Positions 12,501 through 25,941 of a stretch of 64,000 nt of DNA are shown in pieces. Location: NCBI GenBank assembly GCA_037976565.1, contig CP137680.1:20052675-20116674 (forward strand), in the 5' to 3' direction. Numbering within the stretch: position 1 is the first letter of the stretch; each line of letters starts with the position of its first letter. Made by a program: the position numbers and the translations under genes. The notes below the pieces were generated by a model. It searched no databases, was not told the origin of the DNA, and was given only the letters and a program-made list of their open reading frames with translations. The DNA is from Mesocentrotus franciscanus. Lineage: Eukaryota; Echinodermata; Echinoidea; Camarodonta; Strongylocentrotidae.

Positions 12501-14439
12501 AGCGTTAGTCCAGGCATTGAGTGGGGGCATTTGAATAATGGGGAAAGGGGAGGTCACCGGTTTTACGCGATGAATGAAATGAGAATGGACAAGACGAGTG
12601 GACCTGTGGGGGGGGGGGGGGGGCTTGAAGAGGGTCATGTCGTTCTTTTTTGCACTTTACTCTCCCATCATGTTCGCTATTCGATGGAAGGGGCACATTT
12701 CCACATGCCCCTCCCTCCCTCCCAGTGAATCTGGGCTGAACAGGGTATAGAGCAAACATGGCAATAATCACATTTTAATTACACAACACAGCAGCAATTT
12801 TCGGTTACCCGAAGACCCTGCCCCCGATCTTCCAACCCAGTGCCCAACCAAAGCCCGGGTTATTTACCTTGAATATAAGAACCACATATTGGGTAGCAGG
12901 GACATCGATCCCCTATTGTTTTCGTTCATGCATCTGTCCCTCCCAGTCTCGAGCATCTAATATTTTGTCAGTTAGCCTCAATGAACCAAAGTTAAAGAAT
13001 TATTGATTGCCGTTCCAATTTCAAAATGTAGGGTACGGTATAAGAGCCCCGGGGCACACTGTAAAGTATAATTCCGCCAGCAGCGTCTTCGAATCGTAGA
13101 TGTATCTATGTATATAGGAAAACCAGGATATTGTATTGCATTCTCCACGTTATAGCCTAGTCATGGTGCGTCTAGTCACGGTATTGTATTTGAATAAGAC
13201 TGCGGCACCGAATTTGCCCACTAGTTTGTGGATAGGGACATAAACATGATAAAATTATCTTCGATAATTTATCGTTTATTAATTATCCTTATTTACAAGA
13301 CAGCCGACGATTAGTATTGAGGGGGGTCAAACGCCCCACCCTTTTCTTTAGCAATGCCCCCGAGTGCATTGTCCTCATTGCTGAACACCCGTCAACACAG
13401 TCATGCAGCAGAGTCCTTGCCTGCCAAAATAACAATGGATAAAATACATTAAGAGCTGCAAGCATTACCCGATAAACGTCTTGTATATCCTCTTAAGGAC
13501 GGGACATAAATATCATAGTATATGACGATGTACAAATCACTGAGGTACCTTTGCAGAGTACGAAGAGTTTTACATTAGGAAAACATGTTTACACTCAGGA
13601 GAAAAAAGTACTTTAAACATCACAGTAATGAGAGTGCAGTCGAATTATCCAGAACTATTTACGAAGTTTGCAACACAATTATCCTGGTTATGACGGCTGT
13701 GCAAAAACACTTATTGAAGAAACGACCTTAGTTACATGTAGCTACCAATTTAATTGTTTGCATGGGTTATGTTTCAATAATTTTGCTTGTTCTGGTTGGT
13801 TTTCATTTGTTTCTGAAACTTGGATTTCAATTGTATGATTTAAATATCTTAATATTTCATGCAGTGCAGCTAACATAACCATTGTAGAACGGGATAGAAA
13901 AATATCTGGAATATTTTTACATAGCCAGATTTAGCATGTTTGAAATTGAGCTATTATTAAGTAATATTCCACCTTAGGATCTTCTACCAAACACATTAAC
14001 ACTGTAGAATAAAAGATGAATCAATTTTTTTTTTTCATCAATAATATCACCATCAAAGTTTTTTGAGCTCGCATTCGCCTTTTCCCCAGAAATTGATTTC
14101 CTCTTTGTTTTCCATATACAAAATGACGCAGTAACTGTTGAATTATCCACATCTAGTTCATGCATTCAAGAAGAGTTTAAAACAGGTCTCGGGACATCGC
14201 ATGTTTGGTTAAATTGTTTTTTCTATTCTATTTTCTATGTTGTGTGGAGTAGAATAGACGCGAATACATGTCGTCATGTCATATTTGCACAACATATTTC
14301 CCGCAGGCATTCCCCGTGATGGATAATACAGAGACAATTGTATGCTTTTAATCAAGTTAAAAGCACTTTTAGGAGACACGAAGAGATGGGTGAGAGAAAA
14401 GAACGGGGACAAATTTCATTCTGCCTGCCTGTCTCTCTC

Positions 14440-14479
<40 letters not shown>

Positions 14480-17400
14480 ATTTCTCTCTCTCTCTCTCTC
14501 TATCTTTCTCTCTCACTCTCCCCGAAGGACACATAATGCTTGTGAGATCAAAACACATCACTTACATTATTCTTAGTCTGTGGTTACAATATACGATGAT
14601 ACTGCGGGGGAATGCTCTGCAAATGACTTATAAGAGAGCTGGGAAAGGGAGAAAGGTTCTTTTTTTGTAAAAGGGTGGTGGGGAGAGAGAGAGACAGGCA
14701 GGCTGGCTATAATAGGGTGATAACAGAAATATAGAAGATGGCAGTGTTAAATATTAAAAGAGAGGAGATCCGTAGCCAGTGATGTGGCGATAAATAGATA
14801 GATAGATAGGTAGATTTATTATATATATAGAGAGAGAGAGAGAGAGAGGGGGGGGAGAGAGAGAGGGGGAGGGAGAGAGGGAGAGAGAGAAAGGGGTACA
14901 TTAGAGTGGAAGGGGAAATATACCAAGAGAGAGAGAAAGCGAGAAAGTGGAAAACAAATGGGAAATCACTCATGTAGCTCCGAGAGCACCTCATCATGTT
15001 CAATGATAGATTTTGTCTCATTTATACATGCATAATAACTGTGGAAATTAAAATACACAATAAGTCATTCTGAATGATCCTTCGAAGAGAATCAAAAGAT
15101 GATAGACTTTAAAAACATGAGAGAGCGAGAGAGAGAGAAGATGACGAGAGGTGAGAAGAAAGATGGTGGAATGGATCTTCGATCGCGGTCTTTTGAGCGG
15201 CAAATTGCAGTGCAAACACGCGTCTATTTAATCAGCCTACGGTCGTCAGAAAACGTCGTTCTTCTTGGTGAGGATAGGAAGCCGTACACACCACCTGACA
15301 CACACTCAGAGGACTACAAATAGTCGGGGACATGCCTTTAGACTGCTGCCCTTAACTTTTAAACCGCGAGAGGTCAGCGAAAGGCTTGTACGACACATGC
15401 CCCGGCGACAACTGCCCGCAGTCACAATGTCATCTCCTGTACTATAACCGGATACTTAATTTCATCACTGGTTCAAAAACCTATACCTAACCCTAACCAC
15501 AAACCCTCAAGCTCTTTCTAGCCTAAAAACCAAATCACAACTATAATCCTAACCCCATGACGAAACAAGGTCTAGCATAAATGTCGCCCGAGCATTATGT
15601 CGGAGAACTAAGCTATAAAAGATAAGCCCCCTCCCCATTCACGATGCACAATATTTACTCGTCTGGTGTACAGCAAAATTTGACACAATAATTAGAGAGC
15701 AATTGTCATCTGAAATTTGTCCAAAACTAAAGCGATAAACACCTAACATCAGAATAACTTTTTATAAATGAAGACTATAATTACTGAGTATTTACTCAGA
15801 AACGCATAGCTATGTTTTACGTTGCAAGGATGACTGAGGGTTTGGTAAAGCTTCTGTTTTTACGCGGGGAAAATATTAAATTTGTGCAATTCGAGAATTG
15901 TATCCATTTGTCAAAGTATGTTAGAGCATACAACGCCTTTAAACAGAATGATCAAATACGTTTAGATAATGCAATTAGTAGATGAGTGTAAAATAACGCC
16001 TTTCTCCCATATACGGGGTCCCTCGTTCATCTCCCTACTTCAGTGTCCTTATCTCTAAGGGGACATGAAACCCGATAATGGAAGCTGTTTGCGTTTTCAC
16101 TTGGAATGATAAATAAAAGATATCAATTCAAATCATGAATATAGTTTCAGGGTAATCTCATGGGAGTCGTGTAGCTATTACAGAGTTAAGGAATGTTGTT
16201 AAAGGCATCGTTTAACAATGTTAAATCTGAGATGCATGGCCCTACCTGTTATCAGTGTCTGTGATATGGTGTAATATTGAAGCCCTAAAAAAGTGCCTCA
16301 AAAAAGTAAAAAATTTTGAGTGACCGGTTTTACCATACTCGTTTGCCCCAATAGACTGTAGTGTTATGACCGTTAGGAAAACGCAAAATTTGGTTTCGAT
16401 TTCCAATCATAAATATCTTGATAATCAGACAGGTGATCGGCTTGTAAAAGTCATGGGATCCCTGACTGACCTAATGGTTGATAATTATCATTGCAGCATG
16501 AGCTAAATCCAGGATTTTGTTTCAGAATCTGAGACAAAGTTACCGGATCCCTTTAAGTTCAACGTTCTTACTTGATTTATTTCACCGACCTGGACATTTT
16601 GTTAACAGTGTCACCGTGGGGTCATAAGTTAATATCAATATCCCGCTCGTAAGAAACCAGTCTTCCCGTTATCTTGATTAGATATGAACCTAGTCTCCCC
16701 CAAAAAAAGTTTATTCAAAGAGACCAAGCAGCAGTAAACCCGGGATTGCAAAATGCAAAGTCATGCTCCAGCAAACATTATTCCATAGAAAATGTTCCTA
16801 AACTTACATTATTCTGGACTGCTACAATGAACCAAACACTGTACCTAACTCTAACCCTCAACCTAAAGCTAACCGAAAACCCTATCGGAACTCAATCCTA
16901 ACTCTATTATCTTTGATGTGATAAAGCTCGTAGCAATTGATATTGATGTCGGATCACCCTTGTGGCATAATATATAATATTCAGCTTTTATATAGCGCTT
17001 AATACATCTCGGACGTCTCTAAGCGCTTTACAGATATATTATTACCCTGGTCATTGGATTCAGTGCTTGCCCGCACACACTGTGTGCACAATCTCCACTC
17101 CCTGGGGATTATTCCAGCCAGGCGTTACTTGACGCTGAAAAACTGTTTGACCAACAATGACGGTAGCATCCTACCAGGTACCCATTTAACACCTGGGTGG
17201 AGAGTAGCAAGTGTAGGTTAATATCTTGCCAAAGGATATTAGTGCCGTGTCGGGATTCGAACCCTCGATCTTCGCATTTCCAGTCAAGCGCCTTAAACCA
17301 CTCGATAACGGGTTATACCGGGATTAATGTGTGTGTTTTTTTTTTTTAACAGAGTTTCATGAAAAAAAGTAATTTCGGCGTGAACCGAGTAGGTCCATAA

Positions 17401-18169
17401 ATGACGACTTACTTCGAATCATCGGATCATCGCGTCGGGTCGGGTCGGGTGGTCGTGTTACCCGACCTTTTGTTAAAACATGCCCTTTTATTCACAAAAT
17501 GTCGAGGGTAAATTTTGTGAAATAAACCCCTCTCGTCTATTAATGGACTTGCCCGATTCACCCAACACTTGGTGAAAACACTACGGCAAATCTACGAAAG
17601 ATCGCGTGATCTTCCTTAATGACTTTGGTTGAACCTGGATAAGATCAGGACAAAGTTTCTTCTATTTCCCGCCCGACTTGACATGAGCGATGACATTGTC
17701 GTTACATAAGGCGAGGCATACTGTGTTCTGAATATCCTACTTGTTCGGCTGGAACCCTCGCACATCCATCAACCCGTAAATGACAAAATATTGGAAAAAG
17801 GGTTGATTAGACTGTTCGTGCTAATAAATAAATGTGCAAGCATAGGGACCACTTTGATCGGGATGTGATACGAGTTAAAAACCACTGTCTGAACACCCGC
17901 TGTGATTCATTTGGCTTTATCAAATATCTTTATCCTCATGTCTCATATCTATAATGGCTCGAGAAGAGCCGAAATATGCAGTGTCTTACCCCCTCCCCCC
18001 TCCTGTTCTCTCTCTCTCTCTCTCTCCATCTGTTTGTCTGAAAATATTTTTGTATCTTTAGTACTTTCCCCCTTGTCTCCTTATTTCTCTCTCTCTCACT
18101 CTATTATGTTCATAATGTTCCTTATCCTCTCACTCATTTTTTTCTACCTTTCTCTTTCTGTCTTCCTTC

Positions 18170-18222
<53 letters not shown>

Positions 18223-18597
18223 ATTTCTTTCTCTCTTTGTCTCTCTCACCCTCTCTCTCCTCTCTCCTTCTCTTTCCTTCTACCTCTCTCTCTCTCTCTC
18301 TCTCTCTCCTTCTCTTTCCTTCTACCTCTCTCTCTCTCTCTCTCTTTCGCTGATGCTCGCCAGGACATGTGATGTTATTGGTCATGCAAACCTGAGGGAT
18401 CGCGCGTGGCTTTGGAAATGGATATCTCTCCATCTTTCTCCCACTGCCTCATCCCCTCAGCCATTGTTGAATTAGTAAATATCACTAATGTGATTGTTTG
18501 CCTTTTGTGTAAAGTGGTGATGTTATGAGAATTAAAACATTCGGCTGACAGCAGTGAGAGAGAGAGAGATGGAGAGAGAGAGGGGGAGAGAGATAGG

Positions 18598-18629
<32 letters not shown>

Positions 18630-19854
18630 CGAGACGGCTTCGTTTAGTAATGATACTGACGATTGGTGTCGAGAGAGAATGGTGTTGGCGCCGATTCGCC
18701 TTAGAAAGTCCATGAATATCCCGCATGATTGCCGCGTTGAAGTGTTATTTTAATGAATGTACGTGACCGTCATCTTTATACCACAGTGATACATGTATCT
18801 CATGTTAACACTCCATTTAATACAAAAATCTGACTTCCAAATTATCAACGAATTTCGGTGCATGAGACATTTTCTTACAATCGTTACATGCTTAAGGTCT
18901 CCTATCCGGAAGGGGCCTTTATTTTGTAGCAAACATGTACAACGGTAGATATTTAGGGGGTATGTATATTATATATATAAGAAAACCTTGTTATCATTAC
19001 ATACAACTGGTCATCATGGTTATCATATGAGCCCTTAAACCGTCAATTTGATGTTTCAAAGTGTTTTTCTTTTTGTTTTGTTTTTACTTTACCGCTACGT
19101 TCTCTTATTCGTATATCAGTGAGACCCCTAGAAAACCGGGAAACTTGGATCATCCCAACTGAAAATAATTTTTTTTTAAGCCGACACACCTCCAATAACA
19201 AAAATTCCAGTCCTAATGGTACATCACTTATTGATTGAACGCTATTGATAGAACACAAATTACTTTCTTATTAACATAAATACCAGTTTGCATATTGGCA
19301 TGGTGAGAGGGCCGTCGAAGTCCCCTTCCCATCCCCCCTCTCCAATAAAAAATGGTCTCCAAAACGTTGTTTGTAGTTGTATTGGTACATCACTTTTTAT
19401 ATTGAACACAACTGACAGAGCACAAATATGTTGTATCATTCACACAGGGGCAGGTATAAAATGTAAGGGGACTGCTAACGCCCCCTCCCCACCCCATAAC
19501 AAAATTCCCCTACAAGCGCCCCACATTCTAGACCTAATGGTACATCACTTTCTGATTGAACACAATTGACGGAACACGAAGCTGTTCTTATTTACTTCTC
19601 ACACTGTTCACACGGCTCATCCGGCCTATTCTGCGGATTAAGCGAGATCCCGTATGGCAAGTCCGTACAATTTGTATCCAACACTTCGGGAAAAGTGGAT
19701 GTGACAGCTTTATCTTAGAATGGGCATGCAGATCTATGTCAATGACGCTACTGACTCATGATATTAGTTTGGGTATTAATGACGAGAAATGGGATGGCTG
19801 GGGCTAGGATATGCCCCCTCCAATACTGTATCCCCTTCTTCTCTTTCGCCCATC

Positions 19855-19895
<41 letters not shown>

Positions 19896-21666
19896 CTCTC
19901 TCTCTCTCCCTCTCTCTTTCTCACAGTCTGTCTCTCTCCCTTTCCACCACAACAGTATTGTTTCCAAGGGGGTTATTTTACCATTTTTCAATACATTTCT
20001 TGTTATTATCATGATTAGTATCTAACATTTTCATAGTTTTTACGTTGTATCTTTAACCTTTATTACAAATCTCTATATCTTGACAAATAAAATCTTCTAC
20101 TTTTGCGACTTTTAATAAAATCAATTATACCCGTGGTTATTTTCAATTAGTAGGAACATTTTTAGTTATTATCATTATTTTCTTGTAACAGACGACGTAT
20201 ATCGTGTCAGTACAGCATTGAACACCCCGCCTCCTTTCCACAACTCGCGAAATTACGGATACGCCCCCGGTGTTCCCATTTACGAGAAAAGAGAGCACTG
20301 ATATGCGTTCCTCATTCCATTACCTCTTTTAAAACCGGATACCAAATCGAAACTGGGTTAGTATCTCTTGAAATTATAGCTAGCTATTGATGAAACAGAC
20401 GAGGCTTACAGTGGTGTAGAATAACGCGTGATCGCAAGCTAAATATATGGTAAGTGTATACAAAAAAATTGGGATTTTGATCCTTCCACGAGAATGTTTC
20501 AAAAGATGATCACACTCATAAAGATGATCAAAGAAGCGTTCATTTTTGAAGGAAAATAAGAATGATAATTTTTTTTCTTCTCAGCATTTCTAAGAGGAGA
20601 GAAGAAAATGATTCGATACCTGCGTTGTGAGCCTCAGCAGATGTCGATATCTTCGCTATACAAGAAGCCATCATCCTCATCATCATTAACACCATCCTTA
20701 ACATCATCATCATCGTCATCATCGTCATCATTAGCATCATCATCATCATCATCATCATAATCGTCATAATTATTATCATCATCATCTTCATTACCGTCAT
20801 CATCATCTCGTTGTAATCATGATCGTCATCATCATCATCAATATCACCATCATGATCATCAGCAGCCTCAGCATTATCATTATCACAACCATCATCATCA
20901 TCACCAACAACAACATGAGCTTTATGCGTATAATACTTTTAAAATGGTTCTATGAAGATATTGAGATGAGCATAAGCAGATTCCCCAATTTGTATTATTC
21001 AACTGGTAGTTGTTAAACATAACAACCCCCATCCCCGATCACACAGTGACCCATTTAAAAATTATAAAAAGAGATGGGGATATAGGGGAGAAGAAAAAAA
21101 TAGCCCGATTTATTAAACCACGTTTGTCAATACCCAAGGTTTGATAATACAATATTGATTGAAAAAAAAATTGTGTTTCTTTTTATGACCCCTTGATGGT
21201 CAAAGAAAGGAAATCAAACGACGTACATTGGGGACATTTTAAACTCAAGGTTAATACCCAATTTCTTATATATTACAAGGTCTAGTGATCCGTATTCCTC
21301 TTTGTCGTAGTTCTATTGCTTGAAGGCTTTGGGGGGACAAAGTTTCATACTGCTCTAAAGTGACTGTTGCCCCGAAATAATAGTACAATAATAATAATAT
21401 ACATGTAGTATGGATCAGACAACATATACCTTTATACGTGAATTACTTTCTGTAATGTCTTCATCTACATGTATTTTAATAAAGTGTGTAAGTTACTTAC
21501 TGTATTTATGAATATGCACGGGTCATTCAATCCAACCCCCCCCCCATCTCTCTCTCTCTCTCTCTCTGCTGCTTCTTCTTCTTATACTTCTTCTCTACTT
21601 TTGTCATTTCTCTTTCCTCTTGCTTTTTTTTTTTAAGTCTTTGTCTTTCTTCCCCTCCCCTCCCTC

Positions 21667-21704
<38 letters not shown>

Positions 21705-24700
21705 GCTTCTTCTTCTTCTTCTTCTCTACTTTTGTCATTTCTTTTTCCTCTTGCTTTTTTCTTAGTCTTTGTCTTTCTTCCCCCCTCCTCTCCCCTCCCC
21801 CTCTCTCTCTCTCTCTTTCTCTCTCTTGTTTCCCTCTTCCCTCTTTTCTTCCCCTTTCTCAAGTTGTATCGCTGAAATATATGAAGGGCTACGTAATCGG
21901 CTTTGTTGCCTTTCCTCAAGTCATACGCCACAGCCGCCCCAACGCCCCCCCCCCCTTAAAAAAAGAACGAAAGCATAAAACAGGATAGGCGGTCGGGATA
22001 ATATCGGAAATGAATGAAAAACATGAGCTCACGAAGCACCTGCCCAACTAGATCATTCCACAGTGGCATCTATTTGTTTGATATTTCAGAGAAAGAGAAA
22101 GGAAAAGCGAGAGGGTATAACAAAATAAAATGAGGAAGAGAGGATGGGATGGTAGGCACGCAGCCCTCCCGGTGTTAACAGAGCTCGCTCTCTGACTCCA
22201 GGCTTAAAGGCAGTGTCAACTACGAACGGATGAGAAAAAAAGATGGCCGCCAAAATAAACCTAAACCGCCTTCAACAAGGAATCAGATCTCCAATTAGTT
22301 TATATTGATACACATGTTGAGAAAGCAATAACGTTGACATTCAGTGATGATTATAGATCGCTTTATAAACAGGCTAATTTTAAAATGGTATTGGAAACTG
22401 TAACAAAGGTCTTACTAAATAGAGGTGAGTTGCCGTCAAATGAAAGAAAATCATATGTATTGCAAGCTGAACAGTATTAACCTATGATTCGGGGTTTAAG
22501 ATGCAAGATCTGCTCCAGACAGAAGAAGCATAAACGAGAAATAAACAAGTGAAATACTCCTCTAAATAATAAAACTGGTAGATAATTTCGGGCATTTCTG
22601 TTTTAATACCGAGCATGCGTATGCTGAATGAACATAGAAACAAAAATCAAGATACCTTTTAAATGACATGTTCATTAATGGTAACACGCGTTCGGTAATG
22701 AGGGAATAATTATGTAATCATTCCTTGAATATTTCTGCAACCATTGGCCGCAGGGTAAATGTACGAAGCTCTGAAGGACATTATTTCCTTTATGACGTCA
22801 TCCAGACACTCTTGAAGGGTAACCTCAATCACCGGGAGGGCAGTACACGTAGACAAGACAGTTTTAAAATAACTACACTAGGAAGAATTTTAAGAACGGC
22901 AAAAGGATGAGAGATGTCAAAAGATGAGTATAAGAAGGAGATGTATACATTAGGTAGATGTATGGATAGTTAGCTAGCTAGCTGGACATGTTAGAAAGAT
23001 AGATTAAGGAATAGATAGATAAATAGATAGATAGATAGAATAGATAGATAGATAATAGAAGATTATAGTTTCACCTAATAACGTGTCAACGGAGTCATTT
23101 ATTTTAGTGTTTTTAGTCTATTTTTAGATAGATAGGTAGATGGATGGATGGATTGATGGATTGATGGATAGATAGACAGATAGATGGATGAATGGATTGA
23201 TAGATAGATAGATAGATAGATAGATCGAGGGTAGATACAAAACATATAGTTATGCATGTGGAGCGACAAATATAAAGATAGAGATGGCGAGAAAAGGAAG
23301 AGAACGGGGTGAAAGAGAGCAGGGGTGGAGAGAGAGAGAGAGAGAGAACCGACAGTGAGAAGAGAAAGAGAGAGAAATAGAGAGAGATGACCGACTGTGA
23401 GAAGAGAAAGATGGACACCGGACCGGAAAATTATATTCCGCTAAGAGGACAAATGGTGTAAATTATAGCCTCTCTTAAAGGTTAATTTTGAATTATTCAT
23501 CCCGGAGGTTAACAACCATGACATGCATGGTTTTGACAGTGAATAGTGAATATATATGGACTAGCCACATCATGAATAAAAGAAGTGTGTCTCGTTTAAA
23601 ACAATCCATGAGCATGAAACTCGTTGTTTCAAGGGAAATGGGGCAGATTTTATATTGCCGTTAATATTGCAAAAGTGGGGTCCATTGCAAATTGCCTTTT
23701 GCAGATTTATTAATGAATAATTATTGGTTGTGTGTTATTAGTTACACTTTGTTTTAATGTCAACATTTCTATTATTATTACACTGTGTACACGTTCAAAA
23801 AATGGATTATACTTTGTACATGTTGCATCGCTGAAATGTAATTTGATTTGTATGTTTTACAGAAGAAAATAAATTCAAATCAATTAAAAAAAATTGATAT
23901 GGGGGAGTAAACATTCTATGATGCAGCAATATGATTGTATCCACAAAAATCTTTCCTTTTATATTTTTATTTCTTAGGGGGACCGTTAAGCATTCATTGT
24001 TCCCTGTTGTAATCTATGGTAGATGTGAAGGTAGCTCCCACCCCCCTCCTTCCTGCCGTTACGCTAGTGACGTACCCCACTTAATTATCTATCTACACTT
24101 TGATAGAAGAAAACAAGCATTAAAGAAGGGGAAAATTAACCAAAATGTCAAATTGTGCTCGTTTTTAACCCTTGCAATGACCAAGTAGTATTTTAGAGGT
24201 TCGATATTAAACCCAATACCTCTACTATCCTATACGGAAGTGATTTTTTTTTTCTAAATAAATTTTCGCTCTTATCATTTTGAGATACAAATAATAATGG
24301 CATCAGAGGTTAGTACTGAAGTGTTGGGGTGGCAAATTTGTTAGAATTTCATTCGTTCCGTTCATTATTGCACCCCTCAATTTCCTGCTATTAGGACACT
24401 TTACGGGTTTAGGGTTCAAGCTTTTGCTTTTGTATTACTTTCATCCATGACCTCATCGTAAGGTCAGAAACACCCACTTCCGCTATAATATTCCAGAGGC
24501 ATTTTGCTACAGGTTTTATTCCAACAAAGACAAAAGAGAGTATAGTTTGGGTTAAGGTTAGAGTTAGGGAAAGTTTTGGCATGGTTAGGGTTACAAATGG
24601 GGCTAGGGGTTTGGTTTAGTTTGTGGCTGGGATAAGGGGGAGTGTTTGAAATGTTAGAAACTGCATGGGCGCGGAGCTGTGGCCAGAGCCACTTTCCGAC

Positions 24701-25708
24701 CTCCATCGGGGGACTTTTACTAACGAAGCAATCTACCTCACATTTTGATCTTCACTCCCTAGAATCTGATAGGTGCTTGACCCAGTCGAGTGCGTTCTAT
24801 GCATCGAATATCGGTGTTGCCTGCAGGCCGTCTGGTCACATTATATCTCATTTTCATGCCTCGTTTGTTGTCAATGGATGGGAAAATGCTCCCTGATTCC
24901 GCTCTTCAACCTCCCATGTAGTTTTGATTGACCTGGTGTTATTGAACGGCGAGACCCTGTGCCCTCAAACGGTCTAGATGAGGAGGGGGAGAGGGGAGGT
25001 ATGGATCGAACTAGTTTAACAAGGGAGAGAGATTCGGTCAGACCAATTAGGCCGTCCACGAACCATACGGAGAGTTTATTTATATCTAGTTATATCTAGA
25101 TAACCGAATTTAATCCATTACACGGTTGCCCAAAAAGTTGGAATACATTTTTCTGCCCTCTTTACAGAAAATGAATGTGACAATATGGTTTGTTTTTCAA
25201 TGATAAAGTTTATATCTTCTCGGAACTTTATTGATCAACCTCTATGGCTTTTTATATTGATAAAGAGAGAATCAGAAAACGGAGCCCGACAGGGAGACAG
25301 ATTGGGCTAAATACAATAAAATTGGGTCACCTGTAATCACGTGTTCGACGATTTTTGTTCTATTTCGTGTTTGTGGAGATAAAAGTCTGGATACAGTAAA
25401 CATGGTAAAGGCCTTGCTTTTGTAGGCAGGCCTTAAAACGCCAACTACAAAAAGCAGCCAGACAGGCAGATAGCAGAATGTCATACCGCAAATCAGGGCC
25501 AGCATAAGCAGATATTTATGAAGATGTATTTATGCAGTGAAAAATTCAGAAAGCATAAATGTTCTTATGATTATTGATATCCTGGTTTTTTACCTTCTCC
25601 ATGCATAGTAGGATGGTCAAAATATGTTAGTACTTTAAAGTTAATTCTACATTATTTTAGTGCCCCATATCGTCATCATCATCAACATCATCATCATCAT
25701 CATCATCC

Positions 25709-25754
<46 letters not shown>

Positions 25755-25903
25755 TTCCCTCTCGTAAACCCTATTTCCAGATTTCCTCATTATAATACAA
25801 GATACTCTCCAAATAATAACACGCCTATATAAAAAGGAACCCTGCATTTTCTACAAAAATAATGTCCATCCCATCCCCTCTCTCCTTGTCACCATACGTA
25901 GCC

Positions 25904-25941
<38 letters not shown>

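Larger units (their letters stand above)
10411..16198. other. Receptor intron, repeats only
   Basis: Microsatellites at 11157-11690 and 14443-14900; a perfect hairpin AGTTGTTGGT-ttag-ACCAACAACT at 12030-12053; a 16-base G-run at 12608-12623; telomere-like cctaaccctaacc at 15486-15498. No exon recognised. Confidence 0.6.

Noticed and set aside
15480..15560. Internal telomere or chromosome-fusion scar
   Set aside because: Only about two contiguous CCTAAC-type units plus degenerate ones (also near 16840 and 24540); too short and irregular.
20540..20806. Met-rich protein
   Set aside because: A translated (CAT)n repeat; the same applies at 25647-25847.
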